Assembly: GCF_003254395.2 (NCBI RefSeq) | Contig: NC_037646.1 | Coordinates: 3,366,942-3,430,941 of the forward strand | DNA length: 64,000 bases | Direction: 5' to 3' | Source of the DNA: Apis mellifera | Taxonomy: Eukaryota; Arthropoda; Insecta; Hymenoptera; Apidae | In this document: positions 1-12,457 of the stretch, in pieces | How positions within the stretch are numbered: the stretch's first letter is position 1 | Layout of the letters: each line of letters begins with the position of its first letter | The notes under the pieces: generated by a model | Seen by the model: only the letters and a program-made list of their open reading frames with translations | Databases searched by the model: none | Told to the model about the DNA's origin: nothing | Translations under genes and position numbers: made by a program

Positions 1-2201
1 TTAAATGATTATTTTTAATTGTTTGAACTAGATATGAATAATTGATCTTTGGAATTAGGATTGAATTGTAATTATTATTCTCTATAATTGTATTGTTTTT
101 TTTTTATTTTAAGTTGGTAGTAATCAGAGATATGTATATATATATAGGATGTCTATAGTAATAATTGTAATAAGAGAAATTGAATACTTGTCTAATTTCT
201 TTTATGTATTCAAGTTTAATTTTAAAATAAATTCAGATTTAATATCTGTGTAAAAATTGGAATATTTATATATGCAAGAACTTTTAAATGTAATTATCTC
301 AGAACTTGTTACTATATTATTTTAATGCAAGTTTTTTTTAATGCTATGTATTTTTTAATCCTTTTTATTATGGGTGATAAAATCAATATTAATATTGTTC
401 TTATAACGTTGAAATATAAATTTTTTTTTAGATTATATATACATTTATTGGAGCAAAATAAAATAGGATTAACCTATTTAAAAATCTATTAAAAAAAATT
501 TTTTTTTTTCTTTTTCAAAATTTTCGCCAATCTTATCTAAACCAAACAATTCTATATATATAATCTCACATCTCAGAATACAACGTGGATCATTTATCAC
601 GTCAAAAGCGTGTCTTTCTTATTACACACTTACAACTTTATATATCCTCCGAAAAAAAAAAATCTCTATCATATCGTAAAGGGGGAGGAAAAAAAAAAAA
701 GATATATCATTCCATTTCTCGGAAAAAGAATAAACGTAACTTTCACATCCAGAGAATATAAACCCTCTATAAAGATATTATTATCTCTATATTCTTCTTT
801 CCTATCTTTCAAGTTGAAAAAGAATTTTTATTCTTAAAAATCAAAAGCTTTCGAAATTGTTAAAAGCGGCCACGTTTAACGCGCCACCTTGGAAAATCTG
901 GGATGGCGCAAACCGCTAAAGATTTCATTTGAATGTGGAAATACACGGTGGCGCGTAATTTTCTGGCCGGAGCGGCTTCGCCCATGCAGCAAAAGGTCTA
1001 TAAAACCTGAATTCCCAAGGGTGATTCACGGGGCTCCGTGGAATCGTAAAAGGGTGTTTCTACGCGAGGACAAACGTGGTGAAAATGACATACCTTTTGC
1101 GTCTCGGGTAAAACTTTGGCGTAAAATGCGTTGTTTATTTTCGGATATACTGTAAAGATCAAGCGGAAATGACGTGTTAAAGAGAAATTTGATTCGTGGA
1201 AATATGATTACAAAAAAGTTTACATTCCCATTTTCGAAATTTGTTGAATATATCTGAGATAGAGAAACGTATGTGTATTAAGTTAAAAAATAATTTGTTT
1301 GTTAATACTTTACTTGGTAAATTTGCCAAATATATATTTTTTGATTTATTTAATTTAATTTTTTTTTCATAATATTCTGAAAAATATATGCACACGGGTC
1401 GATTATTTTTTGACCTCGATATCAGGAGGAAACTTCTGCTCTTTACGATGTAGAATGTAGACTGGAATAAGTGGAGTTTCAATTATCATTTGTTCAAATA
1501 CAGAAATTTTGAGTTCTTTCATTTTTTGAAAAAAAAAAAAAATAAATAAATAAATTTGCTAGGTTGAATTTTTCTTTTTTTTTTTTTTTTTTTAATGTAA
1601 TATGATTATAGCACGAAAGGGAATTTTGAAAAGCAAATCAGAGATGCAGAAGATGTAACGATATTTTTTAATTTAAGGTCTCATTTTGAAGTAAAAAGAA
1701 ATTTAAAATTTAAAAATTATTTATATGAATTTGATTAATTATTAAGTAGATACGAATGAATAATAATCGAAATGAATAACAAAATGTTCTATGTGTAAGA
1801 ATAAATATTAAACGTGGAATAGAATATGTTCATTTTTTTACTAAAATTCTCGAAAAACCAAATTCGATATTTACCTTAAATCCTCTCGAAAACAAGCCTT
1901 GACTTGAACAAAATTTCATCCTACGTTTTCGATTTATTCTTTTTATAACAAATAAAATTACTCTCTTCTTAATTGCATATAGGAATGCCTTGTATTTTGA
2001 TTTAAAAAATTCGAAATGACTTTTCATTTTGTAGGAACATAAATTACTTTTGAAGTATTTATGATTTCCTCTCGCCGTGTTTAATTCGTTAACAAAATTA
2101 AATAAAATTATGCAATGAACGTAGTTATTTTAATATCTTAATTATATTAAAATAAGAGAATTATTTGCAATTTTCTTTGTAAATATTCTCACGTATATAT
2201 C
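1..2201. other. AT-rich stretch without recognised gene
   Basis: I see no recognisable gene here. The DNA is AT-rich with long homopolymer runs (for example A-runs near 1530 and T-runs near 1570-1592). A block at about 850-1170 is clearly less AT-rich and carries an 88-codon open frame (889-1155), but that frame opens at a TTG, resembles no family I know and has no convincing splice signals. I read it as non-coding. Confidence 0.5.
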
Positions 2202-2242
2202 TTTTTTTTTTTTTTTTTTTTTATCCTGAACTTATGATTAAG

Positions 2243-2380
2243 CTGTTAAAAACTCACAAAGTCAAAGTAAAAATTTCGAGTTCAGTTGCTGACAACATTC
2301 TGCATACTAAACCAGGTCACTTGCGATATGATGGATTGATGTTGCAACGTAGAAAAACTGACCAACAGAAAAACATTTCG
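2243..2380 (+). CDS. candidate internal coding exon, unknown protein
   Basis: Possible 138-nt exon, 46 codons, phase 0 at both ends. A run of more than 20 T (about 2202-2222) precedes a possible AG acceptor at 2241-2242, and GTACGT follows at 2381. The segment is much less AT-rich than its flanks and is open in one plus frame, with a basic, protein-like translation that includes HTKPGHLRYDGLMLQRRK. An upstream in-frame ATG lies at 2234. I do not recognise the family. The opposite strand is also open here, so coding status and strand are inference. Partner exons would have to lie left of the window or further along the plus strand, and none was found. Confidence 0.3.
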
Positions 2381-5300
2381 GTACGTTATTTTTTGACGAC
2401 ATCCACACCATTCCTTTTTGCATATACTTTTATATATTTTATTTGTGCATAAATAACAGGCTGCTTGAAAAAAGAGCAAAGAATATTTATCAATTTCAAA
2501 CACAATTTCAAATATATTTTTCATTAAATAATATTGAATATCGTGAATTATTAAAATGTATTCAATAAGTAGAAATCGTAAATAAATTATTATAAATGGA
2601 ATATCGCATAAAAATCGTATAGAAATAGAAACGAAAATTAAGAATATTTTTCTTCTCCCCGTTTCAAATCTCATTTTAAATAAATCAATATTAATTTGTT
2701 ATATATATGGTTTTTATGTACGTTGTCAGTCGATTTAATACCGTTATCATCTGCCGCTATTTTCAATATTTGTATCGTAAATAATAGAAGGAAAAGAATA
2801 AAATTAATACGAAAATTATTGGAAATAAATTTCTTTGCTCAGAATTTTATTTATAACTTTTTTGAAGCTGAAAAATTAAATGCTTTTCAATATCTTTCAA
2901 CGATCATGAATTAATTTATTGTACAAGAAAATATGTCGCGTCCAATATAACCAATTTAACTTTTTTAAGAAAACTTGTTGAATTTACTGTAGTAGATGTT
3001 GAAGTTTGGAGGTATTTAATTCAACACGATGGAAGGTTATCACATTTTAGGAAACATGTTGAGGAGTTTTTAAGTAACCGATATCTCTGTTGGATCACGG
3101 GCTTAAGCTTGGCACCACGTTTTCTAGACTTTTATATATTTACAGAGCCAAGTTAAATTTGTTGCGTAAGAAGAATCTGTTTAAAATTAGATAGATTTTA
3201 AAATATTTTATTATTTCTTAAAAATCACTTCATTTTTTCGAATAGCATTTTTCCATTTTATGCCAATAATTTTAATAATAATTTAATATGATAAAAGTTT
3301 AGAAGAATCATTTTCAAAATATACAATATACTGATTACAATTTTAGATTTATAATTTCTTAACTAATAAAATAAACTAATAAATGTAATTAAAAAAACAA
3401 GTCTAATCAAAATTAATATTTAATTTAACATAACTTATTGATTTATTAAATTCAATTGTTGTAATTCTTGCAACTATTCTTTAAATAAGATTCACAAAAG
3501 AAAAAACTAGAAACATTTTTCTGATTTTACACATTTCATACATTTCCTTTGAAAACTACAATCTACTTATTTTCTTTTCCAATTAGAAAATATAATCCCT
3601 AATAAAAATATTGAACAAGAATTGAACATAAATTAAATCCAAACTTCTTGAAAATCAAAAATACGAGAATATTGTTAAGCAAGAATCGAAAACGATAAAT
3701 CTTAAAAAAGAAAATATAGAATATGCATACCCCGACGTGTCTACGTGCACGAGTACGTAAATTTCGCGTTGCTGACGAAAAGGCAGCCTCTTATAGGATG
3801 AAACAACAAGTACAGGTCGGAAAAGGAGAAAAAAGTGTAGCTAGGAACGTGCGTCGCGACGACCGCCCGTCGTGCACAACGATGGCCGTCGCCGCCCGCA
3901 GCCAGTGCTACCAACCGCGACAGCTATATTTCTCGAAGTGTCTCGGGATACCTTTGCGAGTAGGTAGCCAGCCACCTATGTGGTGTGTATTGCGAGCGTG
4001 ATAAAAGGGACCTATCCATTTTTGCCGAAGGAGCGTGGAAATAAGCTTTCTCGAACGACATTTCCAACCGTTACCTCACCCTCCACTCTCCACCCTCCAC
4101 CCTTTGTTTCTCTTTTCCTTTCATTGCGCTGCATTTCGGCTCGGCTGCCCTCCCCTCCTCTCCATCCCTCTCCTCCTCGCGTGTGGCGAGCGCGATTTAA
4201 CCGAGAGAAAACGGCGGGGTGAAATGGGAAAAAGGGGGTTAGACTAACCGAATGGAAGGAAACGGGGAAGTAATATCGTGACAATTATCCAATCGCTTCG
4301 TTCTAACTGGACCGAGTGTTATTCTATAATTGCCAGTGTTTTTTCTTTTTTTTTTTTTTTTTTTGGCGAGAAACTGGATCGTTGGGATAAATGAAGTATG
4401 GAGAAGGGGAGTTTGATTAACTTTTTAAGATTCTTTTTTTTTAGAACCAGAGATGATTTCGGTAATAATTTTTTTTTAGACAATCTTTTGATTTGTTATT
4501 TATAAATTTTATTATTAATCTTAAATTTGAAGGACGACTTTATTTTACGATTAATTTATTATACAATGTTTTTTGCTTTTTCTAATTCATTTATATAGTC
4601 TTATCGGATATCAGAGAAAAATTTGTTTTTAAAAATCTACTAAATCTAATAAAAGGGAAAAAATTAATACGAAAATACATAAGTTATACTCTCTAATCTT
4701 GAAGAAAAAAAATTCTAATTTTCTTTCTCCAAAACAAAGACCTATAGAATCGTTGGCAGTTGGATCTTTATAAAACCATAGATTATCATGTAAGGGTCAA
4801 CGGAGAATGGCGTACTGCGAAAACCACTAGCAAACAATTAGAAGGGAATGAGGAAGGGAAATGCAAAGTGAAACGTATCCGCGAGGAGAACCACCCAGGA
4901 TTTCAGATTTCACCTTGGGGCGATGGATTATGCGGAGCGCGGAATTGCAAGAAATAGAATATATCGCTGCCGGAGGATCATCGTTTAAGGAAAGAAGAGC
5001 ATCGGAGGATCAATTTCTCGTCTATTTTTTAACGCGTTTTCGTTCATCCGAGAGAGAATAATTAACAATTGACAACATGAAATGTTTCACTTATATTGAA
5101 TACGAATTCGATTTAAATTCGATCGATATAAATCAATTTATCGAATATTAAATATTGGAATAATACGCACAGTTGTGATTCTGAAATATTTTTTTCTATT
5201 TATTGGTTCCATGTTCTTTTTATTCCAATTATAATTAAGATATAACACGTAGATATTTATATAATCTTTCTGTCGAATATTTTGTAACGTAATGTACCTG

Positions 5301-7889
5301 AAATTTCTATTCCTGGATGACGAATTTCGTTAAATCAATAATCCAAAGCATCTCCAACATTTACCAGTAATAAATTTTAATTACGGGAAAGAATTATTGC
5401 CGGCCGTGAAATTCATATGGGATCGGTAATTATTAAGTTTGTTGATTTACAAGAGACAGTCGAGGCGTGTTATTAAAAAAACGAAAAATATGATTTATAT
5501 CGCGTGGAAATATTGTCGAAACATTGTTTTATAAATACCTAACAGGCGGGAGCCGGTCAATTTACTCTTTGGCAATGCGTCTTTTATCATACTTAGCAGC
5601 TCCTTTGTAATATGTCAGTGCAAAATGATGAGCACCACCTGTTGACACAGTCGACGTAGGCGATGCCTCAAGGCGATAAATTTACAGTACAAGCAAAATG
5701 AGAATCTTAACGCAACTAACCGTAAAACGTAATCGTTCATTGCATGGGAACATGTTGACATGGAATGTATTCTGAATTTTCATGGAAGAAATTTTTTTTT
5801 TTTTATTTATTAAGGATCATCGAAATCGTTTTAGAAATATCTATAAAAGAAAATTATTCCATAATTATAAAAGAGAGATTCAAATTTTTATAATTTATGA
5901 ATATATTTGAATATTTTTAATTTAAAAATATTAAATACCTGTGCATTCATATTTTATATATATATAATCTAAATGAATTATATATTCAAATGTTAACTTT
6001 AAACAGTAAGAAAAGCATTAATTTCAAACATGTTTCTATTATATAATTCAACTATTATTCTACAGTATTAATATTAGAAACTTTCCCATATTCCAGTATC
6101 TTTAAAAGAAAATTTTATGTGAACGAGATTTAAACAAGAAATTAAATGAACCTCACTTCTAAAAACCAGATTTTCAACTTTAACAACGAAATCCATCTTC
6201 CATACAATCTCAACTGTAATACCAAAATGAATTTAATCCACTGTGAAAGAAAAGAAAAAAAAAAAAGAAAATTCACTCTCTCTATATACACATATTCCTG
6301 AAAATATCAACATCAACACGCAACACTCGTCGCATTGAGGAATACATCCATTGCTACAATCGCATTAAAATAGCCGTATTATTCTCGTCCCAAACGTCTT
6401 CCCTTACGCTCAATGCTGAATGAAATACGGGCAAGGAAATCGAGTGGATCCAACGCGGCATTGAATCGAACAAACGAACATCCTCGCGAACACACAGCCC
6501 CATAAGTCGCTACGCCCGATTACGTCCTCCCCTCCCCTCGCGTGTTTAACACGAAAGAAGGAATAGGATTCATAGACATAGCGTAGGAGTAGTCTAGCGG
6601 GCGACAATTCTGCGAGGAATTCCTGCCTGTTATCGGGACAATCGTGTGTATCACTGCCATCAATCTACGTTGGCCGCGAGCGACGCGTATCTGAATGCTC
6701 GCTCGGCCATGAACAGTGGCGCCTAATGGCGCGCGCTCATTGACGTTACAGCCGCGACGTACGGAACGACAATACGCACGATGATTAGATCGGCGTCGTT
6801 CTCACGCGCCAAATGACGCGAGACCGCTGCCGCAAAGAAGAAAACGTCCACTCCTCGCGACACACGGTTGCGCGCAGCCGGCTTTCAATAATAAGCGGAA
6901 TAAATTTCCCCTGTGAAAGGGGGGGAGGTTGGCTATTATTAGAGATGGATTTATATTTGGAGAGATCTAAGATGTTCCTCGTCAATACGGAGGTATTATA
7001 GAGATGGTAAGAGATGGTATACGTACGCGTTTGATAATCATCGGTGTATAGCAGCTTTGAAAAGGTCTGGCGGGACAGATTTTATTCGGAATTTTATTAT
7101 TGTTATGTATGAGCGTTGTAACGCGGAATGAATTGGAAACTGAACGTTCGGAAGTGGAATCTATTGGAACGAGAGAATGGTAAACGTCTTTGTTGTAATA
7201 ATTTCTCAATGACGCTTGTTGGAGAATTCTTTTTCTTGCTTATGCGTGTACTTGTTTATTGATAGAATAGAATTTTCTAAAAATTTTTAAATTATTCGAA
7301 AGAAGAATTATTTATACATAAGATCGCGAGTTTAATATAAAAAAAAATAATATTATCGAGAACGAAGAAGAATTATTCGCGAGAACAAAGTTTAAGCGAA
7401 TAATTATCATCCGCAAATATCTCTATAATTCTCGTACATAATTCGAAACGGAGGCCGAAATTTCCATTCAAACATAACTGTGTAACTGCGAGTACACACG
7501 CAGTTCCTTGCGTACGTATTTGTGTGTGTATTTAAGCGGGGCCGGGCTCGAGAGAGGGCAAAATCCGAAAGCGCAAGGCGAGGTAAACATATTACGTACA
7601 TAAACGATCAAACGGAACGATCGTGACAATGAATCCACCTCTATAACACAAACTCCTTCACTTAACCCGGCGCCCGCTCCGGTTACGCTTCCATATTTGA
7701 TTCGAATTCACGCCTGGTCGACCCATCTTCTCTATATTGAATATTTTCCAATTTTAGGAATTTAATGGACGGCAAAATTCCACTCCTTTAAACGTCTTGG
7801 AATATAATATAACGTTTCATTTCACAGATAAAGGTGAATTTACACTTTGATAACGGTTCATCCACCCATAATCAACGAATATGAAAATA
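2381..7889. other. intergenic or intronic DNA with GC-richer blocks
   Basis: No recognised gene. AT-rich DNA alternates with GC-richer, CpG-containing blocks at about 3720-4260 (with a pyrimidine-rich stretch at 4070-4180), 4760-5060 and 6400-6860. These blocks have scattered open frames on both strands that resemble no known family. They could be promoters, enhancers or long non-coding transcripts, but nothing in the sequence decides this. Confidence 0.4.
5562..5681 (-). CDS. weak candidate terminal exon, unknown protein
   Basis: A 39-codon minus-strand frame ending in TAA at 5562-5564. It sits in a 150-bp segment of balanced base composition, and its translation includes GGAHHFALTYYKGAAKYDK. 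A possible acceptor AG lies inside it, just before the GGT GGT codons. I recognise no family. An open frame this short is common by chance, so this is only a pointer; the segment could equally be a conserved regulatory element. Confidence 0.15.
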   Translation of the reverse strand: MYRLEASPTSTVSTGGAHHFALTYYKGAAKYDKRRIAKE

Positions 7890-7919
7890 TTGGGTTGGCA
7901 ACTAAGTAATTGCGGATTT
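7890..7919 (+). repeat. mariner left terminal inverted repeat
   Basis: Thirty bases beginning TTGGGTTGGCAACTAAG, identical over all 30 positions to the reverse complement of 8797-8826. It is preceded by the TA target dinucleotide. This end is next to the transposase stop codon. Confidence 0.95.
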
Positions 7920-7963
7920 TTTTTAGAAAATCAAAGACAATTTTTTCATGGAACTAAATAACT

Positions 7964-8806
7964 TTATTCTGTAATGTGTTGCCCATTTTGATCAATGACT
8001 TTTTGCCATCTTTCAGGCAGCATCATAATCCCACGTTCATAAAACTTGGGGTTTTTATTAGCAAGAAACTGAATCAGATACGATTCGATATCATCATCAT
8101 TATTGAAATTTTTACCATTCAAGGAGTTTTGTAAAGATCGAAACAAAAAGTAATCAGATGGTGCAAGGTCAGGACTATATGGTGGATGTGGCAAAACATC
8201 CCAACCAAGCTCCAATAATTTTTGCCGAGTGACCAAAGATGTGTGTGGCCTTGCATCGTCATGATGGAATATAACACCTTTTCGATTTGTCAATTCGGGC
8301 CGCTTTTCTTCAACTGCATTGTTTAATTTCGTTAGTTATTCAATGTAGACAACAGAATTGATCGTTCGATTGGGTGGTAAGGATTCAAAATAGACAATTC
8401 CTTTGTAATCCCACTAAACTGATAACAAAACCTTCTTTCGACGAATACCAGCTTTTGATGTTGTTTGAGCAGGTTCACGTGGCCTGCTCCACCATCTTTT
8501 CCGCTTGATATTGTTGTAAACAACCCATTTTTCATCGCCAGTTATCAGTCGTTTTAAAAATGGATCATTTTCATTACGTTTCTTTAGCAAATCGCAGCTG
8601 TTAACGCGTTGCGTTAAATGCTTTTCTTTCAGTTCGCGAGGAACCCATGTATCGAGTTTTTGAACATAGCCAAGTTGTTTTAAGTGGTTTTCAATGCATG
8701 TATGCGATACATGAAGCTTCTCTGCAATCTCACGAGTTGTACTGTGACGATCCGAATCGATTATTGCTTTGATTAGGTCGTCATCAACTTCAACTGAAAT
8801 CCGCAA
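7964..8806 (-). pseudogene. mariner transposase remnant, two nonsense codons
   Basis: Remains of a D,D34D mariner transposase in a single minus-strand frame of 280 codons; the usual protein is about 345 residues. The frame runs straight out of the right terminal repeat with no ATG, so the N-terminal part with the first helix-turn-helix is gone. The second DNA-binding helix-turn-helix is visible at codons about 23-47, then the WVPREL linker at 54-59. The catalytic aspartates are at codon 91 (in GDEKW), 183 (in HHDDARPH) and 218 (in YSPDLAPSDYF), with exactly 34 residues between the last two. Codon 131 is TAG (8414-8416), where a Trp is expected, and codon 157 is TAA (8336-8338). No frameshift separates the pieces. 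The gene cannot make active enzyme, although its catalytic residues survive. Confidence 0.93.
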
Positions 8807-8826
8807 TTACTTAGTTGCCAACCCAA
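8797..8826 (-). repeat. mariner right terminal inverted repeat
   Basis: Perfect 30-base inverted copy of 7890-7919, followed by TA at 8827-8828. The transposase frame starts inside it, marking the deletion junction. Confidence 0.95.
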
Positions 8827-8828
8827 TA

Positions 8829-11800
8829 CGTCTAATCGTTTCTATTCCTTTTATACAATATTTAATTAAAGCTATTAAAGTCTTTACACGATTTTCATGA
8901 TGCTTTCTTATGTTGCTAGCACAGTAGAAAAAGTAGAAGAGATTGATTCTACCTGTTTAATTTGGATGAAATGATGAAAATCAAGCGGATGCACGTGTAA
9001 ATTCGCCTTAAAGTTGTTGGGAATGCATGAATAGATGGTACAACGTTGAATACTTGGGCGCGAGATCGATGCGGTGCATACATCCACGTTGCTCCATTAT
9101 TTCCACGTTAGTTTACCATCCGTTAGCGAAACTTTTCGGTTACCTCTCGTGTTCTTTTTAATTCCTTAACATGCGATACGCCAACGTTTCGGTTTCTGTT
9201 TAGCAACCTGTTTCTTTTTCTCTTCCCTTCCTTGCTTTTCTCTTTTTTTCGTACGCGAAACGGAGGAAAAAATTTCCGGATTGAGTTGTGAATGGTGCAG
9301 TTTGTTGAAGAAATGGTAAAAAAAAAAAAAAGAAAAGAAAAATCCAAATAAAATTCGAATAATGGAGAAACTTTATTTCTCGTGAGAAATTGTGCGGATT
9401 GAAATGGCGAGATTTTTTAAAAGGAATTAAAAAATTTTGTAGAGGCGTAATTAAGCGAAGAAAAAAATTCGAGTACATCGAAAATTTTATGCACGATTGA
9501 TTATGATTACACACACACATACAACTCGTCGTTACGCTATTATAAAATTACAACATTTTATTTCAATTTTCGATACATTTTACTCCCATTACGCGTTACA
9601 TTTTACGGAATAATTATATAGATAAACGACGACAAGGACTTCCTCGAATATTATAGTTATTGGATCTCCTTTGGAGCACGGGAGACGAAACGAATTCAAT
9701 CATAGAAGACTTCAGGTAGGGGGTTAACAGGAAGCGAAGAATCTGACGGTTAATAAAACTTCCTACTTGATTATTACGCGTAACGACGCGGATCGAAAGG
9801 GGAGATTTATGCTAATCCGATAGGAATATAATATGAGGATATTGTGGAATCGAATATCATAGAAATTAGCCTCATCGCCCGTGATAGAGATAACCATGTA
9901 ACAGTAGCCTTTTAGCAACTTTTTATTTCGAGAACACCGAAATTATGGTAAATTATAAAGTGAAACGAGGGAGGAGGCCCGTTGGCGTTACTTCGGGTGA
10001 AGCAGCCGCTTCTAACTTTTTATATATCGATTTATAGCTGTTCTAAGTATCAGCGCGAAAGATAAGAGGGAGATACGCATGATCTATGATACGTTGTTAC
10101 GAATTCATTTATCGAATATTAATACACCTTCCTCGGAATAAACTCCGTGGAATAGCAAAAGATTCGAACAAGCTTGATCATAGTAACATCTCTCTCTTTG
10201 TTCCAAAAATAATTAAACTTGATTTAGCCTCTTATTCTATAATTCCAGCTGAGAATATCAACGCATTTCATCATTATACTTTTACAACGACTATTTTTAA
10301 AAAAGAGAGAGAAAGATAAAATCGTGTTAAAAATAAATCTTAATTAATCCGTTTATACACGCAGTATTAAAAATCAAACCGATTATTCGATTACCTCGTT
10401 AAATAAAGAAAAAAAAAAAGATTCGATGCCAGAGTAACCGCTAAAAAATAGTCTAACTTGAGGTTTATATCGAGGGTTGATCATCAATAGGGAAAAGGAA
10501 AGGGAAGAATGGTCGAGAGGGGATGGAAATATGAGGCAGAGAGGGTGGAAGGAGAGGAGGGCTGACGTATATATCCGTACCAGCTGCCGACTGCCCTGTT
10601 CACGAAGAGGGGGGAGGTCAGGGAAATGGGAAAAACAGATAAAGAGGTAGCCGTCTTGCCAGCCTTTCGAAGATACGACGAAGATAAATGGCATAATATC
10701 GGTGGCTGGGATCCGATCATTGGCCCAGAAAACGAAATCGAGTGTTAGGCGGCAATTGATCTGGCACGATGCTTCATTACATCGGGGCGCGACAATGAAA
10801 TCCGTTTGATACTCGTCGAAATGGCTTGTATGTTACGCGAGCCCTGTAATCTCTTTTTCTTCCTTCACTCTTGACGTTTGTTTACCGTTCGTCTTTCTTC
10901 TTTTTCTTCGAGGAGGGAGGAAGGTAGGTGAATTTTCATTACGGCGTATCGACTAACGGTCGCGTTTAATTCCTTGGTGATATTGATTTCTTACCGTTGC
11001 TGTCGATAGAGACGAGGGATAAGGTATGCGAAGGGTTGGAGCGGATAAGATGTGTTGTGAAATAGATTGGTGTGATTGGATTATTGGAAAAGCGAGTCCA
11101 TTTTTGGAAAATTGAGGATTTATGTGTTTAATTAAAAATAAGTGAATGATGGTATTGTTATTTAATGGTAAATTGAAGAAACAATGAGTGATAAATAAAT
11201 ATTTTGTTTCTAGATTTGAAGAGAGAACTTGGGTGAAATATTGTTAGTTTTTTTGATATTATGTCTGAATCAAATGCAAACTTTCAAATATTTGAATAAA
11301 AAGAAATGGAATAATGTCATTTTTCTAATAAAAGGTTTAATTAAAAGCAGAAAAAAATTGAATGTGGTTTCATGTGTTTGAAGTAGTTTCAATGCTACTG
11401 ATTCAAATTTTTTCCCTTTTTTTTTTTTTTTTTTGGTTTGAATTGAAAACTTGATAACCACGAGTATTTCCGACATCTCAACATTTTTTTATGAAAATCT
11501 AAAACGTTTACTTAATTTAAAATCAAACAATTCCAACATGTTGCGAATTGACCGATAGTACGAACAGTTCTCCACAAACTATTCTTCAACAATCACTTGA
11601 AACAAATGGAAAAGCTTTAAAAGTTTGAACACGTTTTAAGTGATATCAAGAATGTTTCTGTTTGCACTTCACTCAAATTCGTTCAAAAACACTTTTTTTT
11701 TTAAAACTTTTCAACTTAATTAATTATCACAAAAAAACGAGAAGTATCTTTCTCGAATATTTTGAATCTAATCTTTGGAAAGATAAAAATATAAATATCC

Positions 11801-12364
11801 TTTTCATCTCCAAGAAAATTATAAATTTATTGGACAGGATCTAATAGAATAAAATGACTACAATCAATGGAAAAGAATTGTATATTGAACAGTGATAAAT
11901 TCATTGTTGCATTTCGTTGGACAATGTAATAATAATCGATCCAACAAATTTACGAATACATCAAATAATTATCGTTGTTTTTACGACATCTGTAAATATC
12001 TACTCGACAAAGTCGTAAAACATCGCCGTAAATCGTCGACCATTTCGCTACTGACAGTTTTACCATTTATCAGCAACGCACTTTATTAAAAGGACCTCAA
12101 GATTGAATAAGAGAGAATAAGAGAGAACGAGTGTTAAAGTGATTCTCATATATTTTTGTGTTTGATGATGTAATATAGCATTTGTACAAAGCTAGAAACT
12201 CGATCCTATGATTAATATCGACTGTGACATTGAATTTTCATCGAAATTTATTTGAAGAATCATCCGTTAAAAATATTTGTCCAATATTTTCTCGATTTAA
12301 TTTTAAATTTCATTCATATCGATGTTATCAGCAGTTTAAACGATCTGAATAATAATTGGCAACA
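8829..12364. other. AT-rich stretch without recognised gene
   Basis: Unique AT-rich DNA. Less AT-rich blocks lie at about 9040-9250 and 10480-10960; the latter is purine-rich at 10490-10560. I found no exon, RNA gene or repeat array. Long A/T runs occur at about 9318-9340 and 11418-11434. Confidence 0.5.
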
Positions 12365-12437
12365 GCCTCTGTGGCCTAATGGATAAGGCATCGGTCTCCT
12401 AAACCGGGGATTGTGGGTTCGAGTCCCACCAGAGGTA
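12365..12437 (+). tRNA. tRNA-Arg (anticodon CCT)
   Basis: A 73-nt cloverleaf with no intron. The acceptor stem pairs GCCTCTG with CAGAGGT (the first pair is G-U) and the discriminator base is A. The anticodon stem TCGGT/ACCGG closes the loop CTCCTAA, giving anticodon CCT, which decodes AGG. The T arm is GTGGG-TTCGAGT-CCCAC. The RNA polymerase III promoter boxes are internal: A box TGGCCTAATGG at 12372-12382 and B box GGTTCGAGTCC at 12416-12426. A T5 terminator lies at 12453-12457. CCA is not encoded, as expected in a eukaryotic nucleus. All stems pair, so it looks functional. No other tRNA was seen nearby. Confidence 0.97.
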
Positions 12438-12452
12438 ATCATTTAATTATAA

Positions 12453-12457
12453 TTTTT
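12453..12457 (+). terminator. RNA polymerase III T-run terminator
   Basis: Five consecutive T on the coding strand, 15 nt after the last base of the tRNA-Arg. This is the usual signal for polymerase III termination. Confidence 0.7.

Larger units (their letters stand above)
7890..8826 (-). mobile_element. mariner transposon, internally deleted, mellifera type
   Basis: A Tc1/mariner DNA transposon of 937 bp bounded by perfect 30-bp inverted repeats. It is flanked on both sides by TA (7888-7889 and 8827-8828), the target duplication expected for mariner. Autonomous mariners are about 1.3 kb, so roughly 350 bp are missing. The loss lies next to the right repeat, where the 5' untranslated region and the first helix-turn-helix should be. 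The ends look intact, so transposase supplied in trans could in principle move it. Its own transposase is truncated and has two stop codons. The TIR and protein type suggest the Apis mariner group, which is inference from memory, not a search. Confidence 0.95.

Noticed and set aside
2282..2368. Minus-strand frame ending HQSIISQVTWFSMQNVVSN as the terminal Atg16 exon
   Set aside because: It has the right phase with an AG before it and a vague V-x-W...VVS resemblance, but lacks the final WD40 strand with its hydrophobic-Trp end. The exon would also carry extra residues after KNHS. Best explained by chance.
8332..8535. 67-codon minus-strand frame inside the mariner
   Set aside because: It is in a different frame from the transposase; the true frame continues across the two nonsense codons without a shift.
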